From assembly GCF_965219885.1 (NCBI RefSeq), contig NZ_CBDCOT010000009.1, positions 1,116,001-1,180,000 on the forward strand: a DNA stretch of 64,000 nucleotides. The letters are read 5' to 3'. The translations under genes were made by a program, and so were the position numbers. Positions within the stretch are counted from its first letter, which is position 1. Each line of letters starts with the position of its first letter. The notes below the pieces were generated by a model. The model had not been told where the DNA came from, searched no databases, and worked only from the letters and a program-made list of their open reading frames with translations. Positions 36,223 through 45,218 of the stretch are shown here, piece after piece. This stretch comes from Curvivirga sp965219885. GTDB taxonomy: Bacteria > Pseudomonadota > Alphaproteobacteria > UBA8366 > Aestuariispiraceae.

Positions 36223-37107
36223 ATGACAAAATGGCAATGGTTGAAAGCGGCTCCGATAGCGGCTGTATTGGTCATGGGAAGTCAGGTTGGTATAGCCCAA
36301 ACGCAACAGGCGCCCAAAGTCATTGCCACTGTAGCTGGGCAGGAAATCACGGATCGTGATTTTGAACAAGCCTATGGAAGCCTGCCTGCCAAGTTACGTC
36401 AAAGTAGAACCAAGGAAGAGCTTTATCCACATGTTTTGGAGCTATTAGTTCAACAAATAGCAGTGGTGAGTTCTGGGCGTGCGGTAGGTATCGCGGATAG
36501 TCCTTACGTGCAACAACAACTGAAGGCGCTGGAAAATCGATTGGTGCATGATATCTACGTGCGTGAAGCTGTCCGTCGCTTGATCACCGAAGAAATGCTT
36601 CGTGAAGAGTATAATCGCTATATTACGACGGCTCAGTTTGGTGAAGAGGTTAAAGCGAGACATATTTTGCTAGATACCAAAGCCGAAGCAGAACAGGTTA
36701 TCGCATTGATGGGGCAGGGAAATGACTTTGCGTCATTGGCCCAACAATATTCTAAAGGAAGTTCTGCACCATCAGGCGGGGATTTAGGTTATTTCCCGCG
36801 TGGTCAAATGGTTCAAGAATTTGAAGATGTGGCTTTTGGCATGCAACCCAACACCTATACATCAAGCCCGATACAAACCAAATTTGGTTGGCATGTGATT
36901 TTGGTGGAAGATAAACGTCAGGGGCAGCCACCTAGTTTTGAGCAAATGTTACCACGACTTCAACAGGTTGTTGGTGAGGCTTTAGCATTTCAGGTTGTTC
37001 AAGATGCTATTAAAAAAAATCAGGTGCAGCGTTATGATTTACAAGGGAATCCAATTGATGCACCCGCGTCTGATATTCCTGAGTTAAGAAGCCTTTTATC
37101 CCAGTAA
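36223..37107 (+). CDS. Periplasmic peptidyl-prolyl isomerase (parvulin/PpiC type)
   Basis: 294 residues with a signal peptide (about 1-26, cleavage near GIAQ), an N-terminal SurA-like helical part (about 30-130) and a parvulin rotamase domain (about 140-235; VKARHILLDTKAEAEQVI, GGDLGYFPRGQMV, TKFGWHVILVEDKR). It should help fold outer-membrane or periplasmic proteins. It lies between a LysR gene and argJ. The C-terminal 55 residues are a helix-rich tail without a known motif. Confidence 0.9.
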   Translation: MTKWQWLKAAPIAAVLVMGSQVGIAQTQQAPKVIATVAGQEITDRDFEQAYGSLPAKLRQSRTKEELYPHVLELLVQQIAVVSSGRAVGIADSPYVQQQLKALENRLVHDIYVREAVRRLITEEMLREEYNRYITTAQFGEEVKARHILLDTKAEAEQVIALMGQGNDFASLAQQYSKGSSAPSGGDLGYFPRGQMVQEFEDVAFGMQPNTYTSSPIQTKFGWHVILVEDKRQGQPPSFEQMLPRLQQVVGEALAFQVVQDAIKKNQVQRYDLQGNPIDAPASDIPELRSLLSQ

Positions 37108-37175
37108 AAATTCTGTATATACTGATATTTCAAGGATTACATCCTAAAGACACAAAGATTATTTGAGGGTATGCC

Positions 37176-38405
37176 ATGTCTGATATTTCTCCTTTAGCAC
37201 CAGAAAATTTTCCAAAAATCCCTGTTATCAAAGGGGTGAAATTAGGCGCCGCGGAAGCTGGTGTAAAATATGAAGGTCGTACAGATCTTTTTTTGGCGGA
37301 GTTGGCAAAAGGATCTACAGTTGCAGGTGTTTTAACTCAATCCCTAACGCGTTCTGCACCTGTTGATTGGTGCCGTAAAGTATTACCAAATGGGGAAGCC
37401 CGCGCCATTGTTGTAAATTCGGGTAATGCCAATGCTTTTACCGGTAAGTCTGGCGTTGTGACAACGGAAGCAATGGTTCATGCGACCGCTAGAACAATTG
37501 GCTGTGAACCCGAAGAAGTTTTGGTGGCGTCTACCGGGGTCATCGGGGAACGCTTACCTGTAGAAAAAATCGAAGCGGCTTTGCCAGGGTTGAAGAAAAG
37601 CCTGAAAACCGGGAATTGGGAAACCGCTGCAGAAGCAATTATGACTACGGATACTTTCCCGAAGGCTTCTTATCGTTCCGCGAAGATCGGAGGAGTTGAG
37701 GTAAAAATCGGGGGTATTGCAAAAGGGTCAGGTATGATCGCACCAGATATGGCGACCATGCTTTCTTTTGTATTTACCGATGCAAATATTCCGGCATCCG
37801 TTTTGCGCCTGATTTTGAAACGGGCAGCTGATAAATCCTTTAACTGCATGACTGTGGATGGGGACACCTCAACAAGTGATACATTGATTATGGCTGCGAC
37901 GGCTAAAGCCGATCACCCGATACCTTCCACTGCAGATGATTTGATTTTAGAAGAATTCATTACAGCGGTTGATGAGGTGATGATCGATCTTGCCCAACAA
38001 ATTGCAAAAGATGGTGAAGGTGCAAGCAAATTTATCACCATTGATGTAACCGGTGCTGATAGTGATCGGGCTGCAAAAACTGTGGCACTTTCTATCGCAA
38101 ATTCCCCATTGGTAAAAACTGCGATTGCAGGGGAAGATGCGAATTGGGGACGTGTTGTGATGGCTGTTGGTAAGGCGGGTGAACGTGCTGATCGTGATAC
38201 CTTAACCGTGTCTATGGGCGGTGTTGTTATTGCGGAAAAAGGCGAAGGTGTCGATGGATATGATGAAGCACCTGTGGCAAATCATTTGCGTGGTGATCAT
38301 GTAGATATTGCTGTGGATTTGGGAATAGGTGATGGTCAGGCGCGGGTTTGGACTTGTGATCTGACACATGGTTATATCTCTATCAATGCGGATTATCGTT
38401 CTTAA
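37176..38405 (+). CDS. argJ: Bifunctional ornithine acetyltransferase / N-acetylglutamate synthase
   Basis: 409-residue enzyme of the cyclic arginine pathway that moves the acetyl group from N-acetylornithine to glutamate. The autocleavage site that creates the two chains and the catalytic nucleophile is Thr194 in APDMATMLSFV, and the oxyanion-type segment STGVIGERLP is present at about 119-128. Length is standard. mutT follows after 20 bases on the same strand, an order common in alphaproteobacteria. Confidence 0.95.
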   Translation: MSDISPLAPENFPKIPVIKGVKLGAAEAGVKYEGRTDLFLAELAKGSTVAGVLTQSLTRSAPVDWCRKVLPNGEARAIVVNSGNANAFTGKSGVVTTEAMVHATARTIGCEPEEVLVASTGVIGERLPVEKIEAALPGLKKSLKTGNWETAAEAIMTTDTFPKASYRSAKIGGVEVKIGGIAKGSGMIAPDMATMLSFVFTDANIPASVLRLILKRAADKSFNCMTVDGDTSTSDTLIMAATAKADHPIPSTADDLILEEFITAVDEVMIDLAQQIAKDGEGASKFITIDVTGADSDRAAKTVALSIANSPLVKTAIAGEDANWGRVVMAVGKAGERADRDTLTVSMGGVVIAEKGEGVDGYDEAPVANHLRGDHVDIAVDLGIGDGQARVWTCDLTHGYISINADYRS

Positions 38406-38425
38406 ATTCAAGTCTAGGAAAAGTC

Positions 38426-38878
38426 ATGGAAAGTGGATGCTGGCAAGCGGGTGAACGTGCTGAACAGGCTGTGAATGCGAAGAAGATCATATTGGTTGTT
38501 GCGGTCGCGATGGTCGATCCAGATGGGCGTGTATTAATTGCGAAACGTCCGGAGGGAAAATCCATGGCGGGCCTTTGGGAGTTTCCGGGCGGAAAAGTAG
38601 ATGAAGGTGAGACACCGGAAGCTGCTTTGATACGTGAATTACAAGAAGAACTTGGTATTGATACCCGTGAAAGCTGTTTAGCACCTGTTACTTTTGCATC
38701 CCATGAATATGATGATTTCCACCTACTTATGCCTCTCTATGTTTGTCGTATGTGGGAAGGTGAACCTCAGTCCAAGGAAGGGCAGGAACTGGCATGGGTG
38801 CGCCCTGTAAAACTACGGGATTATCCGATGCCGCCCGCTGATATTCCGCTTATCGCGATGCTGCGGGATTTGCTTTAA
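38426..38878 (+). CDS. mutT: 8-oxo-dGTP diphosphatase (MutT)
   Basis: 150-residue Nudix hydrolase that removes oxidised dGTP. The Nudix box runs from Gly55 to Gly77 (GGKVDEGE, REL-EELG) with all conserved acidic residues. The core begins near residue 19 (KKIILVVAVAM), so the first 18 residues are a short extension or a later start is used. It is downstream of argJ and likely co-transcribed with it. Confidence 0.92.
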   Translation: MESGCWQAGERAEQAVNAKKIILVVAVAMVDPDGRVLIAKRPEGKSMAGLWEFPGGKVDEGETPEAALIRELQEELGIDTRESCLAPVTFASHEYDDFHLLMPLYVCRMWEGEPQSKEGQELAWVRPVKLRDYPMPPADIPLIAMLRDLL

Positions 38879-39004
38879 CAAGCGACATTTAAATCAAATG
38901 CAAGATGATGTTTCTTGCTAGATACAGGTCCGTTCGATAATTAAATTATACATTCGTAAAAAGTAATGAAAACGAATGCGTAGGTTTTAGCGGGTTGATC
39001 TGTT

Positions 39005-39934
39005 GTGTTTAAGATTTTGTATTGCCTGAAATGTTCTGCGGAACTTAAGGAAGGCTGGAAAGTATGCGGTAAATGTGGTGAGCCAATTCCAACTGGATTG
39101 GAAATGGACGATGACGCCAAGCCCAAAAAGTATAAAATTCTAGACCCACGAAGCCTTGATCGTTCCAAAACGCCAGGTAAGACAAAATTAGCTGTTGTCT
39201 TATTTGTTTTCTTGCCAATTGCGTCCTTATTATATTTTGCCAACCATTTCTACCAATCCTCACTTGAGCAGGATGACCAGACACGTATTTTGATGTTGAA
39301 ACAGCATCTTTCCAAGTTGAATGAAAATGAACATCGTGCGCGCCTAGAAGTATATAGGCGATTAATGGATCTTGATGGTGAAAATAAGGAATATATGATC
39401 AAATTTGATTATCACAGATCCCAAATCAAAAAGGTTGAAGCGAAAAATACAAAGAAGAAAAAGAAGAAGTTTCGTCCAAGCCTAAGAGGCTTTGGCACTC
39501 TGGCCCAGGAGATTGATGGCGCCAAGGACATTTTCGGCTGTAAGCAAACCAAGGACCAGTATCTAAAGGTGGGGCCTGAAGAAGAAAAGCGGACACGATT
39601 TAGCTGTCCTTACGAAGATAATCATTTGGTTGTTTGGTATGTGAATGAAGCCAAGAAAAACGGCAAGACTGAAAGCAGTCAGCTGGTATGGACTGGTCAG
39701 GAAGTAAACCAGGATAAGGTCAAAGGTGTTATTCAACCAAAAGACGATGTGGAAGAAGCCTTAAAAGCTTTTATGGATCATTATGCGCCTGAAAATATAT
39801 TAACCTTGGAACAGGCCTTTCGAGAAACCAATAAAGGCCGTGTTGTTAGTCGCCATTATATTTTCGATTACGAATTCAAACTCTCAGAAGAAAAAGAGTT
39901 TGAACGCACAATCACCGTGATTCCAAGAAACTAA
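39005..39934 (+). CDS. Zinc-ribbon membrane protein
   Basis: 309 residues from a GTG start. An N-terminal zinc ribbon has two CxxC pairs (YCLKC at about 7-10 and CGKC at about 21-24). A single membrane segment lies at about 60-78, and a charged, lysine-rich region with a KKKKKK stretch follows at about 150-155. The C-terminal half has two further cysteines (about 180 and 201). With the ribbon inside, the C-terminus would be periplasmic. I do not recognise the C-terminal domain. It is convergent with a polytopic membrane protein gene, 3 bases apart. Confidence 0.65.
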   Translation: MFKILYCLKCSAELKEGWKVCGKCGEPIPTGLEMDDDAKPKKYKILDPRSLDRSKTPGKTKLAVVLFVFLPIASLLYFANHFYQSSLEQDDQTRILMLKQHLSKLNENEHRARLEVYRRLMDLDGENKEYMIKFDYHRSQIKKVEAKNTKKKKKKFRPSLRGFGTLAQEIDGAKDIFGCKQTKDQYLKVGPEEEKRTRFSCPYEDNHLVVWYVNEAKKNGKTESSQLVWTGQEVNQDKVKGVIQPKDDVEEALKAFMDHYAPENILTLEQAFRETNKGRVVSRHYIFDYEFKLSEEKEFERTITVIPRN

Positions 39935-39937
39935 ATT

Positions 39938-40747
39938 TTAGTCCTGTTCTGCAAATTGTTTAAATTGCTGATATGCCATGGATAGGGCAGAAACCCCGAT
40001 GGCAATACCAAAATAGTTCAAGCTATGCTGGACCAAATGCAGGAAAAGTTGCACAACTAAACTCTCCGTTGGGATGTTGATGGCAACCAGGATTGTGAAC
40101 AAAATCGTCTGAATAATGATTTGAATAAAGGCAAGAGGGATTGGTGGCAAGATGGCCAGAATACCCAAACGCCAACCATTGCCGTTTGTTAAATTCCAAC
40201 AGTCTTTTAGATCTAGATTATCATCCACAGCCGCTGCCGGAAAAAGTAAGCTTAAGCGCGCGAATGTTAGAGTAAGCACAGCGAAGGCGAGGATCGTACC
40301 AAAGGGGCTGATCATAAAGCCGCCAGTTCCCGGAAGTAATGAAATAAGTAAATTTAGACCAATCATGATACCAAAGGAAATGCCGGCGATTTGAATGAGG
40401 CGACCAAGAAATTTTGTCTTTCGTGTGTCCCATTTTAAGGCGGAATAGATGGTGATATCGGCTTCACCCACAAGCCATTTACGATGCCATGCAACAGCGA
40501 ACATCACATATAAAATTGTATTTACGATCAAGATAGGAATGAAAGACATATTCACGCTTGGCACTTGTGTTTCTGGATTGATCACTAACAAAGGCTCTGG
40601 ATATAGATGGGTTAATACTGTTCCAAGTATGCTCAATCCAATAATAGGTAACGCCGCCATAGCGATAAAATTTTTACGCTCGCCAGTAACATAAAAGAAG
40701 GCGTCTTTAAGCATGCCAATGGCTGGAAGATAATATTTGTCACTCAT
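39938..40747 (-). CDS. Polytopic membrane protein of unknown function
   Basis: 269 residues with about six predicted membrane helices, starting near residues 27-47 (FIAMAALPIIGLSILGTVL). Between helices 2 and 3 is the motif AVAWHRKWLVGE. A conserved-looking charged loop contains DLKDCWNLTNGNGWR. No transporter signature is seen; the layout resembles uncharacterised multi-pass proteins of alphaproteobacteria. It is 7 bases downstream of the methyltransferase gene and likely in the same operon. Confidence 0.65.
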   Translation of the reverse strand: MSDKYYLPAIGMLKDAFFYVTGERKNFIAMAALPIIGLSILGTVLTHLYPEPLLVINPETQVPSVNMSFIPILIVNTILYVMFAVAWHRKWLVGEADITIYSALKWDTRKTKFLGRLIQIAGISFGIMIGLNLLISLLPGTGGFMISPFGTILAFAVLTLTFARLSLLFPAAAVDDNLDLKDCWNLTNGNGWRLGILAILPPIPLAFIQIIIQTILFTILVAINIPTESLVVQLFLHLVQHSLNYFGIAIGVSALSMAYQQFKQFAEQD

Positions 40748-40754
40748 TTGATGC

Positions 40755-41687
40755 TTACCCTTCTTGAGTATCGGTCAGGAAATCTGCCAAGCTTGTTTGA
40801 CCACTTCCCGGTTTTGCAGGTTGTTGCTGGCTTGGATCTGGTGCCCAACCATGCATATAGACGATGACAAAACTGGCTGGAATGCGCCCTTCGTCATTTG
40901 TATGTTTTTCTGCATAAATTTCTGCGGCACGCATAAATAACTGACGAGATGAAAAACTTTTTACCCGTTCATGAACTGCATTGGTTTCGCCCATGTTGCG
41001 TAAATCCTGTGCCAGTTTAAACAGGTTTTCATAGGTGACATCAATGACTTCGCTATCCAGAACAGGAAGGTTAAAACCAGCACGCTGCATCAAACTGCCT
41101 GCATCACGGATATCGGCAAATGGTGAAACCCGTGGGCTAATACCACCTGAAAGCTCAATCTCAGCTTCCATAATGGCAGAACGCATTTCAAATAGACTTT
41201 CACCACCCATCATACTGCCCATAAACAACCCGTCTGGTTTTAAGCTTTGGCGGATTTGTGCAAAAGCGCCGGGCAAGTCATTCACCCAATGAAGCGATAG
41301 ATTGCTGATCACCAGATCAAGGCTTTCCGGCTTAACAGGAAGTAAATCTTCATTCGCTACGAAGCTAGCCGCGCGTGCATTGGCTGTTTTTGCATAGGCC
41401 TCTGCCATATCGCATTGGATAAGATGTTTCACCTTATCAGGACAGTTTTGAAGCCAGTGATGAACCTCGCCACTATGACATCCGATATCTAACGCCAAAT
41501 CAAAATTTCGACTAACATCCAACAAGCGATCCACCAGGCGGTCTGCAACTTCCATAAACAGGAAATTGGCATCACCAAATTCCTTATCAGCTGTGATTTT
41601 TGCAGCCCGTGTGCGGTGCATACGTACGACATTGCGGTCAAAAATATTCACCGCATCAGAAGAGGATGTGAAAGATGTATCAGTCAT
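40755..41687 (-). CDS. SAM-dependent methyltransferase, NDUFAF5/BioC-like
   Basis: 310 residues from the ATG at 41687; an upstream GTG at 41696 is less likely. Class I methyltransferase fold: the SAM loop DIGCHSGEVHHWL, then the acidic CDMAEAYAKTA, and NLSLHWVNDLPGAF. The N-terminal FDRNVVRMHRTRAA is the hallmark of alphaproteobacterial homologues of mitochondrial NDUFAF5, a complex I assembly factor, and also resembles BioC. The NDUFAF5-like role is favoured because no biotin gene is nearby. Precise substrate unproven. Confidence 0.8.
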   Translation of the reverse strand: MTDTSFTSSSDAVNIFDRNVVRMHRTRAAKITADKEFGDANFLFMEVADRLVDRLLDVSRNFDLALDIGCHSGEVHHWLQNCPDKVKHLIQCDMAEAYAKTANARAASFVANEDLLPVKPESLDLVISNLSLHWVNDLPGAFAQIRQSLKPDGLFMGSMMGGESLFEMRSAIMEAEIELSGGISPRVSPFADIRDAGSLMQRAGFNLPVLDSEVIDVTYENLFKLAQDLRNMGETNAVHERVKSFSSRQLFMRAAEIYAEKHTNDEGRIPASFVIVYMHGWAPDPSQQQPAKPGSGQTSLADFLTDTQEG

Positions 41688-41710
41688 AAGCCGCACTATG
41701 TCTATCTAGG

Positions 41711-41756
41711 CGAAAAAGGCAAGCCTGAAAGTGTTTGTATCGGCGCTTTCAGGCTC
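41711..41756 (-). terminator. Terminator after the SIMPL gene
   Basis: On the minus strand AGCCTGAAAG/CTTTCAGGCT, a 10-base perfect stem, is followed by TGCCTTTTTC. It separates the SIMPL gene from the methyltransferase gene downstream. Confidence 0.8.
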
Positions 41757-41780
41757 TCCTTGATGAGTGATTTGTTCTGA

Positions 41781-42506
41781 CTAATCCGTTAAATAGAAGG
41801 TGATGGTTGTGACAATGCGTATGTCTTTTTCAATTTTTGCTGTATCGCCATATTCCTCACCTGCATCGCGAACGATAAATCCGCCTTGTCGTGCATTTCG
41901 AATGCGCCCCACATTTGCACCGGCATTTGACGCAAATTCATTTGCGGCGATACGTGCGTTTTGTGTCGCTTCTTTTAACATCTCCGGCTTAATTTCATTT
42001 AACTTGGTGAAATAATATCTTGGGGCATAATTTTCGATATCAATGCCTTGTGTGATCAGCTTGTTGATGCTGGATCTCACAGTTGAAACCAAATCTACTT
42101 TATCAGTTTCAACATCAATAGACCCTGTAAGTTGATGTCTTTCATCAACCAGATTTTGATTGTCATCCCGATATTCCATATAAGAATAATCAATTACGCC
42201 GAGTTTGATTTCACTTTCATCAAAGCCATTTTGTTTAAGCAGGTTGATGATTGTTTTTTGGTTTTCTTCGGATTTTTTATAAAGCGCTGGGATATCTTCA
42301 CTTTTATATCCTGCATTCCTAAAAATTATGGTCCAGTTTGCGCGATCCGCTTTTACGCGCTTTTCTGCCAAACCTTTTGCCTCTGCCGTGTTGAGGGCGA
42401 CTTTGGCATTATACATGGTTTGCCCGATGAAATAGCCACCAAGGGTTATTCCTAAAGCTAGAAATAAACCTAAAAATATAAATCCGGTCTGATTTGGTTT
42501 TGACAT
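41781..42506 (-). CDS. SIMPL (DUF541) domain protein
   Basis: 241 residues with one N-terminal signal anchor (about 8-29) and a periplasmic SIMPL domain (about 35-238) recognisable from VKADRANWTIIFRNAGYK, the central GSIDVETDKVDLVS, and KEATQNARIAANEFASNAG. Family members form periplasmic or outer-membrane-linked oligomers in several bacteria; the role here is unknown. A 7-base inverted repeat lies 14-33 bases before the start codon, close to the ribosome site GAGAGGA. Confidence 0.82.
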   Translation of the reverse strand: MSKPNQTGFIFLGLFLALGITLGGYFIGQTMYNAKVALNTAEAKGLAEKRVKADRANWTIIFRNAGYKSEDIPALYKKSEENQKTIINLLKQNGFDESEIKLGVIDYSYMEYRDDNQNLVDERHQLTGSIDVETDKVDLVSTVRSSINKLITQGIDIENYAPRYYFTKLNEIKPEMLKEATQNARIAANEFASNAGANVGRIRNARQGGFIVRDAGEEYGDTAKIEKDIRIVTTITFYLTD

Positions 42507-42519
42507 ATCCTCTCCTGAC

Positions 42520-42539
42520 TATCGTGGTTTTACACGATA
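42520..42539. promoter_or_regulatory. Inverted repeat just upstream of the SIMPL gene
   Basis: TATCGTG-GTTTTA-CACGATA is a perfect 7-base inverted repeat 14 bases before the start codon. It may be an operator or a short leader hairpin. Confidence 0.35.
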
Positions 42540-42624
42540 AAGATTAAGCTCCTGAGAAAGAGGATTGTCAGGCGTCAATCAGGCGGAAATATGTCAGGAA
42601 TTTAACGATCTTTAGACAGGGTTT

Positions 42625-43287
42625 TTAGTAATCTTCTGTTTTTACTTCTTCCAAACATTGTTCAAGTGCTTGTTTGAAATAGGAGGCTTCTTGAGCACCG
42701 GAAATCAAATATTTATTATCTAGAACAACAGCAGGAACACCCTGAATGCCTAGGGATAGCCATCGACGTTGATTTTCACGAACGGCTTCCACATAACGAC
42801 CATCTTCTAACACTGATTTTGCTTCGTTTTTATCTAGGCCGATGCTGCCCACGACATCTAAAAGTGTTGCACTGTCAGAAATGTTTTTCTTATGAGTGAA
42901 ATATGCATCAAACAAGGCAAGTTTGAGCTCCGTCTGTTTACCTTGTTCCAAAGCCCAATGTAAAAGTTGATGCGCCATGAAGGTATTATAGATGCGCATG
43001 TCATCAAAGAAGTTGAACTGGAACCCTAAATCCAAACCATATTGTATAAGTGTTTCACGAATACTGGCGCTTTGTTCAGGGGAAGAATTATATTTCCTGA
43101 CGATGTGATCGCGAAGATTTTCACCTTCCATTTCCATATCAGGATTAAGTTCAAAAGGGTGCCATTGAATTTGGTAATCCATACGATCCTGCATTTCTTC
43201 AAGCGCAGAAAGCAAACGTTTATAGCCAACAATACACCACGGACAAACCACGTCTGAAATGATATCAATATGAATAAAGGGCTTCAT
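42625..43287 (-). CDS. DsbA-family (FrnE-like) oxidoreductase
   Basis: 220 residues with no signal peptide. It begins with a thioredoxin strand and the redox motif CPWC at Cys15-Cys18 (SDVVCPWCIVGYKRL), followed by the helical insert and the C-terminal GVQGVPAVVLDNKY containing the cis-proline expected in this family. The sequence is of the FrnE/2-hydroxychromene isomerase-like DsbA group, so it is a cytoplasmic thiol-disulfide enzyme, not the partner of the dsbB in this window. It is divergent from the DMT transporter. Confidence 0.88.
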   Translation of the reverse strand: MKPFIHIDIISDVVCPWCIVGYKRLLSALEEMQDRMDYQIQWHPFELNPDMEMEGENLRDHIVRKYNSSPEQSASIRETLIQYGLDLGFQFNFFDDMRIYNTFMAHQLLHWALEQGKQTELKLALFDAYFTHKKNISDSATLLDVVGSIGLDKNEAKSVLEDGRYVEAVRENQRRWLSLGIQGVPAVVLDNKYLISGAQEASYFKQALEQCLEEVKTEDY

Positions 43288-43436
43288 GATTTGTCCTTTT
43301 GAATTTTTTGATCAGAATTATGCTGACATTCCCCGTCAGGATGCATTATGTAGGAACTATCTTTTCTTATTAAACCCTATATAGATTAAGAACAAATAAA
43401 TAGCTTTATGTTAAATATAGGGTGCGGGGTGTGATT

Positions 43437-44366
43437 ATGGCTGTCGGCTTGCAAGTGGATGCAACTACACGTGAAACTAATAATTTGGTAGCAATTGTCT
43501 ATCTTATGATTGGTATGGCTTTATTAAGTGCTATGGATGCTGTTGCAAAGACAATGGTTGAGGCTCAATACCCTGTTGCGCAAACTTTGGCTGTGAGAAG
43601 CTGGATTATTGTGCCTATTTTGTTTTTATGGGCTCTGGGACAGCGCAATAATCTCAAAAATATTAAAACCAAGCGGTGGAAAGTTCATATCTTCCGCGCT
43701 GTGATTGGATTTTGTGCACCATTCTTTTTCTTTACGGCTTTAGGTGAAATGCCATTGGCGGATGTCACGGTTCTGTTTTTTGCTTCACCATTTATTATGA
43801 CAGCTTTATCTGTGCCGTTATTTAAAGAGAAAGTAGGTTTTCAGCGCTGGATATCCATTGTCATAGGTTTTGTTGGTGTGATTATCATTGTGCAGCCTGG
43901 CAGTACAACTTTCCAATCTGCCGCGATTTGGGCACTCGTTGGGTGTTTTGCTTATTCTATTATCGGGCTTATGGTCCGTTGGATGAGTGATACGGAATCT
44001 TCCTTCTGTATTGTTTTTTATTTCAATTTAGGAATTTTGGTTATTGCTTCTGCCTTTATGCCCTTCCAATGGGTGCCTATTCCGCTGGAAGATTTATGGA
44101 TGTTTGTCGCGATGGCCCTATTGGCGATGGTCGGGCATATATTTTTAACCAAAGCTTTTGCCATAGGTGAAATGGCAACAGTCACACCATTTGAATATTC
44201 GACACTTATTTGGGCGGTTCTTTTTGGTTTTGTTTTCTGGGGAGATTTACCAGAAATGCATGTCTGGTGGGGGGCTGCCATTATTGTTTCTTGTGGCATG
44301 TATATTCTGTATCGCGAAAAGAAAAAGGCAAAGACAATTACACCACCTGTGACAGATTTGCCTTAA
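43437..44366 (+). CDS. DMT-superfamily (EamA) transporter
   Basis: 309 residues from ATG 43437, chosen because GGGGT lies 7 bases upstream; GTG at 43422 would add five residues. Two EamA repeats make about ten membrane helices (first repeat about 15-135, second about 150-290; the second begins WALVGCFAYSIIGLMVRW). EamA exporters move amino acids, nucleosides or other small metabolites. The substrate is not predictable and no regulator is adjacent. Confidence 0.88.
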   Translation: MAVGLQVDATTRETNNLVAIVYLMIGMALLSAMDAVAKTMVEAQYPVAQTLAVRSWIIVPILFLWALGQRNNLKNIKTKRWKVHIFRAVIGFCAPFFFFTALGEMPLADVTVLFFASPFIMTALSVPLFKEKVGFQRWISIVIGFVGVIIIVQPGSTTFQSAAIWALVGCFAYSIIGLMVRWMSDTESSFCIVFYFNLGILVIASAFMPFQWVPIPLEDLWMFVAMALLAMVGHIFLTKAFAIGEMATVTPFEYSTLIWAVLFGFVFWGDLPEMHVWWGAAIIVSCGMYILYREKKKAKTITPPVTDLP

Positions 44367-44476
44367 TTTTGTAAAATATGAAAAATCTTTCACTTTAAAG
44401 GCTTTTTTACAGCTATTTCTGCTTTCTTGCGCATTGTTTTCCGTGAGGGCTTGGTGTAATAGGAGGGTAGAAAAAT

Positions 44477-44512
44477 ATGAAAAAGTCGGAGCAGTATCTT
44501 GAGCGAAGATAA
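44477..44512 (+). CDS. 11-codon upstream ORF overlapping fabA
   Basis: ATG at 44477 has the strongest ribosome site in the area (AGGAGGG at 44461-44467, about 9 bases before it) and reads MKKSEQYLERR then TAA. It ends 14 bases inside the fabA coding region, in another frame. It may be translated and couple ribosome loading to the weak TTG start of fabA. No known peptide matches. Confidence 0.45.
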   Translation: MKKSEQYLERR

Positions 44513-45026
44513 TCTTACCCACCGGAATAGCTTTTCCTATGACGATTTAATCGATTGTGGTCATGGCAAATTGTTTGGTCCTGGTAACGCATTGTTGCCT
44601 TTGCCAAATATGTTGATGATGGACCGTATCACAAGTATCACCAAAGATGGTGGTGAGCATGGAAAAGGCCATATTTTGGCTGAATTGGATATTAAACCTG
44701 ATCTTTGGTTCTTTGATTGCCATTTCCGTGGCGACCCTGTGATGCCAGGTTGTTTAGGTCTAGATGCAATGTGGCAATTGACAGGCTTCTTCCTCGGTTG
44801 GATGGGTGGCAAAGGTAAAGGTCGCGCATTGGGTGTTGGTGAAGTTAAATTGTCCGATATGGTCCTACCTACAGCCAAAAAAGTAACTTATGAAATCACC
44901 ATGAAGCGCGTGATTATGCGTAAATTAATCATGGGCGTCGCTGATGGCATCATGAAAGTTGATGGTAAAACAGCTTGTGAAGTTACAGATATGAAGGTTG
45001 GGCTCTTTATTCCTCAAGAAGCCTAA
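44499..45026 (+). CDS. fabA: 3-hydroxydecanoyl-ACP dehydratase/isomerase
   Basis: 175-residue bifunctional enzyme that makes the cis double bond for unsaturated fatty acids. The catalytic His75 and Asp89 lie in FFDCHFRGDPVMPGCLGLD. The start is TTG at 44499: an in-frame TGA at 44478-44480 excludes anything further upstream, and GGAG sits 7 bases before the TTG. An 11-codon ORF with a strong ribosome site overlaps this start. fabB and fabI follow on the same strand; a 10-base hairpin sits between fabA and fabB. irr, often just upstream of fabA in relatives, is about 10 kb away here. Confidence 0.95.
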   Translation: MSEDNLTHRNSFSYDDLIDCGHGKLFGPGNALLPLPNMLMMDRITSITKDGGEHGKGHILAELDIKPDLWFFDCHFRGDPVMPGCLGLDAMWQLTGFFLGWMGGKGKGRALGVGEVKLSDMVLPTAKKVTYEITMKRVIMRKLIMGVADGIMKVDGKTACEVTDMKVGLFIPQEA

Positions 45027-45041
45027 CTATATAAAGATTTA

Positions 45042-45078
45042 TGAAAGCTTGTCTGTTATATTCATGGGCAAGCTTTCA
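45042..45078 (+). promoter_or_regulatory. Intercistronic hairpin between fabA and fabB
   Basis: TGAAAGCTTG (45042-45051) and CAAGCTTTCA (45069-45078) form a perfect 10-base inverted repeat with a 17-base loop. Only a short T-stretch follows, so partial termination or message stabilisation are both possible. The 192-base fabA-fabB gap holds a second imperfect repeat near 45090-45117. Confidence 0.5.
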
Positions 45079-45218
45079 CTTTATAATCTGATCGAGAATA
45101 TTAAATTTTTCTTGATCGTTATGAAATAAAATAAATGTAGCAAATTTCCTCTATATTTCTGAATTCAGTTTGGTACATTTTGTTAAATATACAATTAGCA
45201 TAGAAAAGGGGTCTCCCC

